A DNA stretch of 64,000 bases from SB15 sp964639245 (GCA_964639245.1 CAZXCU010000015.1:62001-126000), one strand, 5' to 3'. Positions 8,254-17,453 are shown, counted from the first letter of the stretch. Notes: generated from the sequence alone by a model not told the origin. Program-made: numbers and translations.

Positions 8254-8260
8254 AATCGTC

Positions 8261-8890
8261 ATGTGGGTTGACCAGTGGGTTGTCAAAAGTATTGCCAAGT
8301 TCATTCGCCATCGGTATGGGGAGGCGCTGGGTTCTGAGCTACCTAAGTGGCAAAGCCTCACAGAACTGTATCGGAAACAAGCGCTTATTCATCAACTGGC
8401 CTCCTGTGGGGAAGATATTGTGCTGCGCTACGGGGTGCGAATCATTGCGCCGGAAAAAGTTCACTTGGGCAGCCATATCGCTATCGGCAATTATTCGATT
8501 TTACGTGGCAATGGCGGAATCACGCTTGAAGATTTTGTCCTGCTAGGCGATAACGTCATTCTCGCCACGGCGGGACACCCCATCGGCGGGGTCTATTTTC
8601 ATCAGAATTGGCAAGATAGCATTACTCTAAAGTCAAATGTCTGGTTGGCTGCGAATGTAATTGTAATGCCGGGTGTAACCATTGGTGAAAATTCGGTTAT
8701 CGGAGCGGGTGCAGTCGTGACAGAAAATATTCCACCGAACAGTGTGGCAGTGGGGATTCCCGCCAAAGTCACCCGCACATTGGAAATTGACCCCGCACAC
8801 CTTGAGGAACAAAAAGCCGCTGTTCACGCCGGACGGTTAGCCAAAATTGCCAAGCCAGACACCCCGGATATTTTTGGAAAAATCCCATGA
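8261..8890 (+). CDS. Hexapeptide-repeat O-acyltransferase
   Basis: A left-handed beta-helix transferase, probably an acetyl-CoA:sugar O-acetyltransferase modifying a surface polysaccharide. From about residue 55 the protein shows the [LIV]-G-x4 hexapeptide pattern in successive coils (VHLGSHIAIGNYSILRG, VWLAANVIVMPGVTIGENSV, IGAGAVVTENIPPNSVAVGIPAKV). An interrupting loop with the catalytic-type His (ATAGHPIGG) is present, and the length of 209 residues fits WbbJ/NodL-type enzymes. The last four bases overlap the next gene (ATGA), so it is coupled with the UDP-GlcNAc epimerase and the following glycosyltransferase in a small glycan operon. The acceptor is unknown. Confidence 0.88.
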   Translation: MWVDQWVVKSIAKFIRHRYGEALGSELPKWQSLTELYRKQALIHQLASCGEDIVLRYGVRIIAPEKVHLGSHIAIGNYSILRGNGGITLEDFVLLGDNVILATAGHPIGGVYFHQNWQDSITLKSNVWLAANVIVMPGVTIGENSVIGAGAVVTENIPPNSVAVGIPAKVTRTLEIDPAHLEEQKAAVHAGRLAKIAKPDTPDIFGKIP

Positions 8891-9948
8891 AAATTTTAAC
8901 TGTGGTGGGCGCACGCCCGCAATTTATCAAAGCTGCGCCAGTTTCGCGGGCGATTCGCCAGCAGCACCAAGAAATTTTGATTCACACCGGACAGCACTAT
9001 GACGAAGGCATGTCGGAAGTGTTTTTCCGAGAACTGTCGATTCCTGCGCCGGATATGAATTTGAGTGTGGGGTCAGGTTCTCATGGTGAACAAACCGCCG
9101 CGATGCTACAGGGCTTGGAAGCAGAGATGCTCCGTGCGATGCCGGATTGGGTGCTGTTGTATGGGGATACCAATTCGACCATTGCGGGGGCGCTTGCGGC
9201 GGCTAAACTGAATATTCCGATTGCCCATGTCGAGGCAGGGTTGCGAAGTTTCAACCGTACCATGCCAGAAGAAATTAACCGCGTGGTGACAGACCATGTA
9301 AGCACGCTGCTTTTTTGCCCCACCCAGATTGCGGTTGAAAATCTCAAAAATGAGGGTATCACACACGGTGTCCATGAAGTCGGGGATGTGATGGTGGATG
9401 GGCTGTTAGCCGCACGGGAAAATATTCATCAACAGGTCACGATTTTACAGGAACTTCATCTGACGCATGGCAATTTTTATCTTGCGACGGTTCATCGTGC
9501 CGCGAATACTGATTCGCCTGAAATGCTTGCTGCGATTGCCCATAGTTTGAGCGCATTGGAAAAAATGGTGGTGCTGCCGATTCATCCCCGCTTACAAGCC
9601 TCCTTAAAGCGAGAGAATATCACGCTACCTAAAAATGTGCAGGTGATTCCCCCCGCCAGCTATCTTAATATGGTTGCCCTGTTGGATGGCGCTCAGGTGG
9701 TCATCACCGATAGCGGCGGGTTGCAGAAAGAAGCCTATGTGATGCAGCGTCCCTGTGTGACCGTTCGCACCGAAACGGAGTGGGTAGAAACCGTTGAATC
9801 GGGCTGGAATCGCTTGGCGCATCCCGAAGAAATCGCGCAAAAAGTACAAGAAGCGCTTGCCAGCACCCCTACTGCCCATCCGAAATTTTACGGGGATGGC
9901 ACCGCCAGCCAGCGTATTATAAATATCATGGCGAACCATGCCCGCTAA
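8887..9948 (+). CDS. wecB: UDP-N-acetylglucosamine 2-epimerase (non-hydrolysing)
   Basis: Interconverts UDP-GlcNAc and UDP-ManNAc in the cytoplasm, supplying ManNAc units for surface polysaccharide. Its 353 residues have the complete family signature: GARPQFIKAAPV, HTGQHYDEGM, LLYGDTNST, IAHVEAGLRSFNRTMPEEINR, ATVHRAANTDSPE, LPIHPRLQ and ITDSGGLQKEAY. The catalytic Asp and Glu of the DTNST and EAGLRS blocks and the His of VHRAAN are all present. It begins inside the stop of the acyltransferase gene and overlaps the next glycosyltransferase by 11 bases, so all three are one operon. Assignment is firm. Confidence 0.96.
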   Translation: MKILTVVGARPQFIKAAPVSRAIRQQHQEILIHTGQHYDEGMSEVFFRELSIPAPDMNLSVGSGSHGEQTAAMLQGLEAEMLRAMPDWVLLYGDTNSTIAGALAAAKLNIPIAHVEAGLRSFNRTMPEEINRVVTDHVSTLLFCPTQIAVENLKNEGITHGVHEVGDVMVDGLLAARENIHQQVTILQELHLTHGNFYLATVHRAANTDSPEMLAAIAHSLSALEKMVVLPIHPRLQASLKRENITLPKNVQVIPPASYLNMVALLDGAQVVITDSGGLQKEAYVMQRPCVTVRTETEWVETVESGWNRLAHPEEIAQKVQEALASTPTAHPKFYGDGTASQRIINIMANHAR

Positions 9949-11041
9949 GCATGTTGCTTTTGTATTGACGAGCTTTGCACGCGGCGGCATGGAAATGCGG
10001 CTGGCAGATGTCGTCAACGGTTTGGACAAATCGCGCTGGGATCCCCATATTTATGCGTTTTACGACCATCAAACGATGCAAAATAAGGTCGAAACAGCGC
10101 GGTTGCATGTGCCACTCTCGAACGGCAAAACAGATGTCACCGTGCCATTGAAATTGGCACAGCATTTTCGGCGGGAACAAACCCAAATCGTCTGGACACT
10201 CGCGCAGGGACTCGCAGCAGGATGGGGACGATTGGCGGCACTCATGGCGAATGTTCCCATCAAAATTTTGTCGGTGCATGACAATTACCCGCTTGCGCCG
10301 CTCACCCGCCTGCTCAATCCTGTCACCGATGCGATTGTGGCCTTGACCGAAACTTCCGCCAGCCTTTTTCGCAGTCAAGGTGTACCCGCCGAAAAAATTC
10401 ATGTGCTGTACAACGGGATTGATACCCAGCGATATGCCCCCGCCCCAGACCGCCGCGCCGAACTTTTGAATATCCCCCCGAATCAACCCGTCATTTTGAA
10501 TGTGGGGCGACTGACTTATGAGAAAGGGCGAGATGTGATGCTTCATGCGGCTGTGCCTCTGATGAACTCCCCGATTCCGCCCCGGATCGTTTTTGCGGGA
10601 GAAGGGGTGGAACGTCCCGCGCTGGAAAGCCTTGCCCGTGATTTGGGACTCGCTGACGATGTGCGGTTTCTGGGGATTCGGGAGGATGTTCCCGCACTCA
10701 TCAACGGGGCCGATGTGGTGGTTATGTCGTCGCGGGATGTTCCGTTTGGCGAAAGCTGCCCGAATATTGTGCTGGAGGCGATGGGCTGCGGCGTACCGAT
10801 TATCGGAACACGGGTGGGCGGGACAGCCGAATTGATTGTGGATGGAGAAACTGGTTTTGTTATCCCCCCGGAAAACCCGACTCTACTGGCAGAGAAGGTG
10901 GCACTGCTGCTCGAAAATGCCCCGTTGCGTCAGCAGATGGGACAGGCAGGCCGTCAGCGTGTGGTGCAGCATTTTTCGCTGGAACGCATGATCCAAGGGC
11001 GGGATGAATTGCTGACACATTTACTGAAGAGCCGCGTCTAA
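9938..11041 (+). CDS. Glycosyltransferase family 4
   Basis: A GT-B retaining glycosyltransferase of 367 residues. The N-terminal half has the acceptor-side glycine-rich start (VLTSFARGGMEMRLADV). The C-terminal half has NVGRLTYEKGRDVMLHA, FAGEGVERPALESLARDLGL and the donor-binding EAMGCGVPIIGTRVGGTAELI. The gene overlaps wecB by 11 bases, so it probably uses a sugar linked to that pathway, though ManNAc as donor is only a guess. A strong bidirectional terminator closes the operon 24 bases after the stop. Confidence 0.93.
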   Translation: MPAKHVAFVLTSFARGGMEMRLADVVNGLDKSRWDPHIYAFYDHQTMQNKVETARLHVPLSNGKTDVTVPLKLAQHFRREQTQIVWTLAQGLAAGWGRLAALMANVPIKILSVHDNYPLAPLTRLLNPVTDAIVALTETSASLFRSQGVPAEKIHVLYNGIDTQRYAPAPDRRAELLNIPPNQPVILNVGRLTYEKGRDVMLHAAVPLMNSPIPPRIVFAGEGVERPALESLARDLGLADDVRFLGIREDVPALINGADVVVMSSRDVPFGESCPNIVLEAMGCGVPIIGTRVGGTAELIVDGETGFVIPPENPTLLAEKVALLLENAPLRQQMGQAGRQRVVQHFSLERMIQGRDELLTHLLKSRV

Positions 11042-11064
11042 CAGCGTTTTTATCTCTAACATCT

Positions 11065-11098
11065 AAAAAAAGGTCGCCCATGATGAGCGACCTTTTTT
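11065..11098. terminator. Bidirectional intrinsic terminator
   Basis: AAAAAAAGGTCGC and GCGACCTTTTTT flank a nine-base loop. The stem has an A-run on one side and a T-run on the other, so it can stop both the plus-strand glycan operon and the minus-strand TadE-like operon that converge here. Confidence 0.92.
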
Positions 11099-11105
11099 GT
11101 TGTGT

Positions 11106-13373
11106 TTAGTCGAAGCGTCCCAGTGTGGGCGTGGCGGTTGGCGGAGCAACCGTGCTTGTCCGCGTGGGAGTGGGCGTGTTGGTACGTGTCGCGGTATTCG
11201 TCACGTTGGGTGTGGGTGTTAAGGTACGTGTCGGGGTGCGCGTGAATGTCTGCGTAATCGTCGGTGTCACCGTCGGCGTTTGCGTAATGGTTGGTGTGCG
11301 CGTAATCGTCGGCGTAAGTGTAATGGTTGGTGTGCGCGTAATCGTCGGCGTAAGTGTAATGGTACGGGTCGGCGTGATAGTACGGGTCAGTGTGACCGTA
11401 TTCGTCGGGCCGGGGGTGTTGGTAATGGTCGGCGTGCGCGTAATCGTGCGCGTCGGAGTTAGGGTATTGGTTGGGGTCAGCGACGGCGTGAGCGTAATCG
11501 TTGCCGTCAGAGTCGGTGTCGGTGTGACCGGCCCGGTGACAGTTTCCATCGGCACCACACACACACCATCAATCGTGATGGTGGAACCATTAAAGTCCGT
11601 GGGTAACGCACCTTGTCCGGGCAATGAACCGGAAATTCCGTCAAAGTCTACCCAGAAGTTTGCGGTTTGACCGGCATTGAGTTGGGTGGTTTGTGTCCAA
11701 CCGGGGCTGCTCTGGTCGGCGGCGGTTGGCGGGGTGCTGCCCGACCCATCCCAGATGCGAATTGCATTGGGATCGAAGGCACCGGAGCCACCTACCGAGA
11801 CCATCTCAAAGGCTTGTCCGGCGGTATATTTCTTCCAGACCATGTTAAAGCCCGTGATTTTGCGCCCAGAGGTACTGCTGTTTTGCACGGTGAAGCGCAC
11901 AACACCGTTGAAATCGAATGAGCCAAAACGGAACGCAAAGTCACCACACACGGCGGTAGGTGTGGGAGTCGGGGTGTTCGGATCGACAACAGGCGGTGTG
12001 ATAGGCAAGGGTTTATTGCAAACCACAGATCCATCGCGGCTGGTCAAGGTGATAGATGACCCATAGAACTGATTGACCGTGATAGCGGGCGGGTTAAAGG
12101 CTGGGGGATTGCCGCCAAAATAGGTTCGCCATTCGGTATTCACACCTGCGCCCGTGCTGCCGGGGAAGGTTCGCAGAGTCTGGCTGTTATTCCAGCCCTG
12201 TGATGACGCATTCACCAGAGTCGGCGGGGTGGTATCTGTACCGTTCCAATGTGCGGTGTTGGAAGCCACACGCATATAATCGGCAAACATGGTGGAGAAT
12301 TGCCCCGTATTCGGCCAAACTACATTGGCTTCGGAAATGAAGACCGGAACCGGGTTTTGATTATTGACGGTGACACCGAGCCAAGTAGCAAGGATTTTGG
12401 CATCGGAGAGCGTAATTAAATCGCAACTCGGCTGGGGTTCCAGCGTGGAGGTGTGGGTTGGGGTGCGCGATGGCGTAAAGGTGGCGGATGGCAAGAAGGT
12501 ATTGCTTGGCACCGGCGTAAAAGTGAAGGTCGAAGTGGGCCCCCCACCCGCGCCCGGATTCAAGTTGGGCGGCAGGTTGACAGCACGGGTGGAACGGAAG
12601 GCTTCGTTAATCCCCACACGGCGAGCCATCAAGGGAATATATTCAGCGATGGCAACGGGCGTAATGAGGGGATGGTTGAAAAACACGACTACTTCCAGCG
12701 CGTCGCCGGGGCCGCCTGCGTCGTACTGATTTTGTCCGTTCATTGTGCCTTCATTGACCAGACATTCGCGTTTGCGGCGGTCTCCATCATCCGGCAGACG
12801 ATAGCGATTGGCATTCCCGCCAAGAATCATGAGACGCGAACTGCAAATCCAGACATGGAACCATTTGGAGTCATTCGGGGTTAATGACCCGGATTTGACT
12901 TCGTTTCCACCGCGGTCATGCAGCCCACGAATATCATGTCCTTGCCCCAGCGCCAGACCCGCCGCGCCTTGACGGGCATTGTCCCAGATCCACGGGATAC
13001 GCGCCATATCTTCACGCAGCCCTAAATCTTCGTCGTCTGTGGGGTCACAGTCTTTTTCCCAGTGGCGAACAAAGGCGGGGTCGGTGCTGGAACTGCATTC
13101 CGCAATCCACGCCAGCAATTCCCCTTCGGTGGGGGTGGCATCCACATAAGACGGGAAATAATCCTGAACGACGGTGGGATCCCATTCCCCCGTAATCCCG
13201 GCACGAACCGCGACACGCGCCGAATTTTGCAGCGTGATCCACGCCTGAAAAATACGGGCAAATTCGATAACGCCAAACACTAGCATCAGCACAATCGGCA
13301 GGGTGAGGGCGAATTCCGCCATCGTCTGCCCGCGTCGGCTGCGCGGTTTGGTAGGTGTGATGGAACTTTCCAT
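11106..13373 (-). CDS. TadE-like protein with Thr/Pro-rich repeat tail
   Basis: A 755-residue exported protein. Residues about 12-60 (RRGQTMAEFALTLPIVLML, then a hydrophobic segment with FGVIEFARIFQAW) form the TadE-type prepilin-like N-terminus with the conserved Glu. The middle holds a long secreted region and a domain with conserved Trp/Asn (about residues 310-430, WLGVTVNNQNPVPVF), joined by Thr/Pro linkers. The last roughly 145 residues are tandem TPTIT/TRTPT units likely to be extended and O-glycosylated at the cell wall. It is last of three minus-strand Tad-like genes; a 12-base gap separates it from the VWA gene. No TadA, TadB, TadC or TadV gene is in the window, so the secretion machinery must be elsewhere. 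A surface or pilus-associated role is inference. Confidence 0.85.
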   Translation of the reverse strand: MESSITPTKPRSRRGQTMAEFALTLPIVLMLVFGVIEFARIFQAWITLQNSARVAVRAGITGEWDPTVVQDYFPSYVDATPTEGELLAWIAECSSSTDPAFVRHWEKDCDPTDDEDLGLREDMARIPWIWDNARQGAAGLALGQGHDIRGLHDRGGNEVKSGSLTPNDSKWFHVWICSSRLMILGGNANRYRLPDDGDRRKRECLVNEGTMNGQNQYDAGGPGDALEVVVFFNHPLITPVAIAEYIPLMARRVGINEAFRSTRAVNLPPNLNPGAGGGPTSTFTFTPVPSNTFLPSATFTPSRTPTHTSTLEPQPSCDLITLSDAKILATWLGVTVNNQNPVPVFISEANVVWPNTGQFSTMFADYMRVASNTAHWNGTDTTPPTLVNASSQGWNNSQTLRTFPGSTGAGVNTEWRTYFGGNPPAFNPPAITVNQFYGSSITLTSRDGSVVCNKPLPITPPVVDPNTPTPTPTAVCGDFAFRFGSFDFNGVVRFTVQNSSTSGRKITGFNMVWKKYTAGQAFEMVSVGGSGAFDPNAIRIWDGSGSTPPTAADQSSPGWTQTTQLNAGQTANFWVDFDGISGSLPGQGALPTDFNGSTITIDGVCVVPMETVTGPVTPTPTLTATITLTPSLTPTNTLTPTRTITRTPTITNTPGPTNTVTLTRTITPTRTITLTPTITRTPTITLTPTITRTPTITQTPTVTPTITQTFTRTPTRTLTPTPNVTNTATRTNTPTPTRTSTVAPPTATPTLGRFD
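11109..11535 (-). repeat. Thr/Pro-coding low-complexity repeat
   Basis: Short units encoding TPTIT, TRTPT and similar, partly organised as a 36-base repeat seen twice around 11285-11360. It forms the C-terminal tail of the TadE-like protein. Length is likely to vary between strains through slippage. Confidence 0.85.
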
Positions 13374-13385
13374 ATGCTCCCTCTC

Positions 13386-15599
13386 TTACCGTGATAACCG
13401 GGTAAATAGACGACTGGCGATATCCTCAAAGACTTGATTGAGACTCACTAGGTCGTTGGCATAATAATACTGACCGCACCATTTGGTCGGGTCGGCTACA
13501 ATAGCGGGTGCTTCACAGACATCACCCCCCACCGAGGTCAGACCACGCAATGAGCGTTCGTAAGTGTTGTCAATCTGACCGTTATCGCCTGCATCGGCAA
13601 TGTACCTCAGCAGTGGCGCACCCACTTCATAATTAGAATGATCCTTATCCTTAATTTCTTCGCCAAACCCAATCGCAAACATGGCGATGAAGTTACCGGG
13701 AACAGTCGGCGTTAATTCGGCTAACCCCGCCCAATCCGCCATATCACGGGCGTAATCATCGGCATCATAACTCTGAAAACACGAACTTGCGGGATCCAAA
13801 ATCACAGGAGGGGCACCGTTGTTCGGGCCGTTCTTCCATTCGAGACAAAAATGGCGGGACTTTGGATTCATGTCATTGCAATACTGGCTTTTGGGTTCAC
13901 CGGGTTGCACATAGACACCGGGATGACCGACAGACTTGCCGCATTCTTCATAAGTCGGAAATGGGTCAGCAGTTCCATCCGGTAATTTAAAGTCCGTCGA
14001 AATTTCTAAGCCGGGTTTTGACACATCCGCATCAAGCAGATACGGGTATTCATTAGCCGCATCGGGGGTCAGTGGGTCGCCAACTGGACGATATTTGCAG
14101 AACGTTGACCACGGGCAGAAGCCAAGATTCATATAAATGTAGCTGTCTGAACCCGGGTCATATGGTACATAGACCCCGACGTTCGTCTTTACTGAGGGAC
14201 TAAGGAGATTCTCAGGGATAGTCGTATTATACCCGATATCTTTACCATAGTTATCTTCAACATCAGGACGAACATAAGCGGCGTTAGCAGCCCCATCCGC
14301 AAGGATAATCGCTACCCAGACCGCTTCACGTCGAATGGTCTCCACGTTGGTCAAAACTTCGCTGGCACGTCGGATGCCATCGCCAGGGTTGGTGTTGGTG
14401 CAGTTGGCAATTTCCTCATAACTCCAAGGCCGAACATCTCCACCAGCTATGCGGGTTTGATCTAGGTAGCTCTGTCTTAAATTAGTCTGGGCAATCGAGC
14501 GAGCAAGGCAACCAAACGTGCGCTCAACCGTGTTGACATCAATCCCGACATATTTATTGAGGGTTTCGATGGCGGTTTTTTCGTCGTTCATCATCGGCGG
14601 GGCATAGGTCGGAGAGCTTTTATCCGAGTTATTATTGGGATATTGCACCTCTGCCACACGGTTAAAGGTGACAATCCCGACCCGATCCCCCCGGGTGAAG
14701 TCCAAGCCAGCAATAAAGTTACGGGCGGCATCTTTCACCTGTTTAAACGGATGGCAGACCAGATCGGATTTGTCACCATCCGGGGCATAAGTGGCAATGC
14801 CTAAGGTATCACCCGCATCATACTTTTTGTTGCCATTGTTATCGGTGTAAATTTCCCACTCCGTCCCAATCAGTGTAACCAAAGCGTTGGTGCCGGGGTC
14901 ATTACAACAACCGCCCCATCCACTGTTGGATTGGCACAATGCTCCGGGTTGTTCGGGCAACTGTGATTCTTGTAGATTGGCATACTCTACAAAATAGTTT
15001 TGAGGATTGGATGGAATTTTGATGGGAAACCATGTTTTGGGATTGGTCAGATAGCCCATTGATTGCGAGTTATCCAGCACCAGCGCCACATCTAACACCG
15101 CGGTTTCAGAAATGGCGGCTGAGGTGAGCAGGAAATTCTGAATACCGATAATTTTCAGGAAGGTGGTTTCCGATTCAATCTGGGCTTTGACACGCACGAG
15201 TTTTTTGGGGTTGTCCCAATCGCACAGGTCGGTTTTGGGCATTTGGTCAAGGGGTTTGGCGGCGTTACCGGGTTCTTTGCGCCATGCGGCGATGTCGGTT
15301 TCGCAGGTTTCCACCCATACGGTATGCGGTTTGAGACCATGCAAAGCGATGTATTGACGCGCTGAGAGCGCCACCGTCGCATAGTCTGTCCCTTCACGAA
15401 CTTGTCCTGCTGCCGCCAAAGCTGCCGAGTCCACAGCCCGTCGTAGGGTGGAAAAGCGCACAAACATAATCGAAATGTCCGTGACGAGTCCTACGAAGGC
15501 AATTAACGCAATCAGACCAAATGCCAAAATGACAACGGTTTGACCGCGCTGGCTGTTACGGAAGCGGCGGGCGAGAGCCACTTTAGTACGTTTGAGCAT
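13386..15599 (-). CDS. TadG-like protein with von Willebrand A domain
   Basis: A 737-residue exported protein. The N-terminus is RNSQRGQTVVILAFGLIAL followed by VTDISIMFVRFSTLRRAVDS, the TadG/Tad-like Flp pilus-assembly segment with one transmembrane helix. A von Willebrand factor A domain begins near residue 170 with the MIDAS motif DNSQS (ALVLDNSQSMGY) and is interrupted by long insertions; RGDRVGIVTFNR and AVWVAIILADGAAN are its later strands. A Cys-rich stretch around residues 220-260 may form disulfides or bind metal. It lies between two TadE-like genes, 12 and 22 bases away. The likely role is adhesion or pilus assembly at the cell surface; the ligand is unknown. Confidence 0.87.
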   Translation of the reverse strand: MLKRTKVALARRFRNSQRGQTVVILAFGLIALIAFVGLVTDISIMFVRFSTLRRAVDSAALAAAGQVREGTDYATVALSARQYIALHGLKPHTVWVETCETDIAAWRKEPGNAAKPLDQMPKTDLCDWDNPKKLVRVKAQIESETTFLKIIGIQNFLLTSAAISETAVLDVALVLDNSQSMGYLTNPKTWFPIKIPSNPQNYFVEYANLQESQLPEQPGALCQSNSGWGGCCNDPGTNALVTLIGTEWEIYTDNNGNKKYDAGDTLGIATYAPDGDKSDLVCHPFKQVKDAARNFIAGLDFTRGDRVGIVTFNRVAEVQYPNNNSDKSSPTYAPPMMNDEKTAIETLNKYVGIDVNTVERTFGCLARSIAQTNLRQSYLDQTRIAGGDVRPWSYEEIANCTNTNPGDGIRRASEVLTNVETIRREAVWVAIILADGAANAAYVRPDVEDNYGKDIGYNTTIPENLLSPSVKTNVGVYVPYDPGSDSYIYMNLGFCPWSTFCKYRPVGDPLTPDAANEYPYLLDADVSKPGLEISTDFKLPDGTADPFPTYEECGKSVGHPGVYVQPGEPKSQYCNDMNPKSRHFCLEWKNGPNNGAPPVILDPASSCFQSYDADDYARDMADWAGLAELTPTVPGNFIAMFAIGFGEEIKDKDHSNYEVGAPLLRYIADAGDNGQIDNTYERSLRGLTSVGGDVCEAPAIVADPTKWCGQYYYANDLVSLNQVFEDIASRLFTRLSR

Positions 15600-15621
15600 T
15601 CTCTACCTCCTCCTTACAAGA

Positions 15622-16548
15622 CTAGGGCAAATCTGGTTCGGCTGCGGACACCGGGAAAATTGACCAGACGTGCATCGGAATTTCCCCCCCGGCGAATTGG
15701 AAAACGGGTAGGCCAATCAGTTGATCGCTGTGCCAGTGAATTTCCACCAACACAAGGCCATAATTTGGCACAAACTCAAGCTGTTTGGGGTCAATCGTGC
15801 CGTTTTCTTGGACGAGGGTTTTCTTCAACTGTTCGAGCATCCAAGCGTCGGAATAAGCTGAACCGGGACATGCTCCCCCACCGGGCGTAAAGTGTCCTCG
15901 GAACATATAGCCGAGCATCCCATCGCCGCAACTGTTGGCAGTGTCGGGGAGACGTTTGGTAATTTCGACATCGGTACAGTCCGACCATTTCGGGTCGCTC
16001 AAGCTGGCGGGGTTACGGGTCTGCTGGCAACCATAGGGGGTGACGGCATAACTAAACACCGAAACGATGATGTCGTCTTTGGTGTCGTCAAATTCCAGCG
16101 GGGCCATATTCGCAATCGCGCTACACGCGATATTGTCATAGTAGCCAAGCGTCCCAAACACGGTTTCTGTCCCATCCGTTGCGCCCGGCACAACGTCTTT
16201 GGGCGATAGATAGTCCGCCGGGTCATCCGACGGCAAGCGGGTATATTTATTTTCGCCGTGCAATGGTTCGGCTGGATTTTGCCCACTATCACAGTCCATC
16301 CGTTCGTGGTTGCGTTCCTCAAACGGCTGCCATTTTGTAGGGTTGCCCAGCGCCCCTGCACGCCCAGCCGAACGTACCACGTCAGTCATAATCAGGTAGT
16401 TATTGGCGAACCATCCGATTTCGGCCATGCCCATCAACATGAGCAGCAGCAAAGGGAAGGTCACCGTTAACTCCACTAAGGACTGTCCGCGCATTCCGGC
16501 TGGCTTTCCGTCCAGTACAGCCAAGACCATCTTGAGCGTTTTTCGCAT
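15622..16548 (-). CDS. TadE-like pseudopilin protein
   Basis: A 308-residue exported protein, first of the three Tad-like genes. RGQSLVELTVTFPLLLLML and GMAEIGWFANNYLI give the TadE motif: a Glu near the start of a single hydrophobic helix preceded by Arg-Gly-Gln. The rest is extracellular, has no recognisable enzyme motif and several Cys (for example CDSGQNP, YGCQQTR, NSCGDGML) that could pair. The gene has a 22-base gap to the VWA gene and should be transcribed with it. A perfect inverted repeat at 16581-16604 lies just upstream and may be its operator. Assignment to the family is good; function in pili or adhesion is inferred. Confidence 0.85.
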   Translation of the reverse strand: MRKTLKMVLAVLDGKPAGMRGQSLVELTVTFPLLLLMLMGMAEIGWFANNYLIMTDVVRSAGRAGALGNPTKWQPFEERNHERMDCDSGQNPAEPLHGENKYTRLPSDDPADYLSPKDVVPGATDGTETVFGTLGYYDNIACSAIANMAPLEFDDTKDDIIVSVFSYAVTPYGCQQTRNPASLSDPKWSDCTDVEITKRLPDTANSCGDGMLGYMFRGHFTPGGGACPGSAYSDAWMLEQLKKTLVQENGTIDPKQLEFVPNYGLVLVEIHWHSDQLIGLPVFQFAGGEIPMHVWSIFPVSAAEPDLP

Positions 16549-16580
16549 ACCAGATAATCCTCACATAAGAGCATCAATAA

Positions 16581-16604
16581 TAGAGACTCCGTCAGAAGTC
16601 TCTA
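16581..16604. promoter_or_regulatory. Perfect inverted repeat upstream of the Tad-like operon
   Basis: TAGAGACT and AGTCTCTA, an eight-base arm pair around eight bases (ccgtcaga). On the minus strand the second arm runs into TATTAT, a possible -10 box, 32 bases before the first TadE-like start. This placement suggests a repressor or activator site. It could instead be a weak terminator of the regulator gene, though no clear U-run follows. Confidence 0.5.
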
Positions 16605-16673
16605 CTCATTTTATGATACCATGCCCTCATGTGAAGACTTGATAGAGTTTTGTGCAAAGCGATTGTAAAATGG

Positions 16674-17369
16674 TTAAGATTGCTGAACCAAGGCCCGCAC
16701 CGAATAGCCCCGCCCATACTGGGAGACCAGCACACGCGGGCGGTCAGGGTCGGATTCCAACTTGAGGCGTAAATTGCGGATATGATTGCGTACCAGCGCA
16801 GTATCGCCCCCTTGCGGCGGATAGTCCCACAAGCGCTGGAGCAAATCCGGGGCGGTGTGGAAGGTGGGGCGGGTTTTGCACAGGAAATTTAACAATTCAA
16901 ATTCGACGGGGGTGAGTTCCACCACACGATGATTAATCTGAACGGAATGGGTATGCGAGTCTAGTTGCAAGCGCACCACGTCTTCGTGAGTGGTTTTGAT
17001 GTTCCGCCGCAGCAAGGCACGCATCCGCGCTTTCAGTTCCGGCGGCGAAAAAGGCCGCTTGAGGACATCATCTGCGCCTGCGTCAAGGACATCGGCAACC
17101 TGTTGGGCAGAAAAATGCAGGGGAACAATAAATAAAATAGGAATTCGCGTGCTGGGGAGGGCTTCATGCACAACTTGGCACAAAGTTCTGGCTGTCTGCT
17201 TTTCAACCTCCAGATTAAACAGCACCACGACTGGCTCAAGCGCCGCCATTTTTGTTGGCAAATCGGCTGTCCCCATCAACGAAACAACCGCATACCCCTC
17301 TTGCTCTAAGGGGAGCATAATTTTGGGTAGATGATGGTTATCCTCAGAAACCAGTAAAAGCGTGGTCAT
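16674..17369 (-). CDS. OmpR-family regulator with degenerate receiver
   Basis: A 231-residue response-regulator-like transcription factor. The receiver fold is recognisable (LLLVSEDNHHLPKIML at the start, PILFIVPL strand, VLKRPFSPPELKARM with the conserved Lys). However, the phospho-acceptor position reads VVVLFNLEVE: Asn52 replaces Asp, and the acidic pair near the start is altered to SEDN. Residues about 130-231 are a winged-helix DNA-binding domain (HRVVELTPVEFELLNFLCK, VRNHIRNLRLKLESDP, VLVSQYGRGYSV). It should bind DNA without phosphorylation. It lies directly upstream of the Tad-like operon on the same strand, so those genes are its first candidate targets. No kinase is adjacent. Confidence 0.88.
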   Translation of the reverse strand: MTTLLLVSEDNHHLPKIMLPLEQEGYAVVSLMGTADLPTKMAALEPVVVLFNLEVEKQTARTLCQVVHEALPSTRIPILFIVPLHFSAQQVADVLDAGADDVLKRPFSPPELKARMRALLRRNIKTTHEDVVRLQLDSHTHSVQINHRVVELTPVEFELLNFLCKTRPTFHTAPDLLQRLWDYPPQGGDTALVRNHIRNLRLKLESDPDRPRVLVSQYGRGYSVRALVQQS

Positions 17370-17453
17370 GCCATTTCCTATATGCTTGTATCCTCTTTAC
17401 AAAGTATACGCAAGGTAAGCACGGTACGGTGTGAAAGTCGCATGAATTTTCAA

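Noticed and set aside
9926..10546. 206-codon minus-strand frame over the glycosyltransferase
   Set aside because: It is antisense to a gene with complete GT4 motifs and has no recognisable protein features.
11056..11670. Long reading frames opposite or out of frame with the Thr/Pro tail (His/Tyr/Asp-rich on the minus strand, Val/Gly-rich on the plus strand)
   Set aside because: They are shadows of a low-complexity repeat; the TadE-like frame spans the whole region with a signal-type N-terminus.
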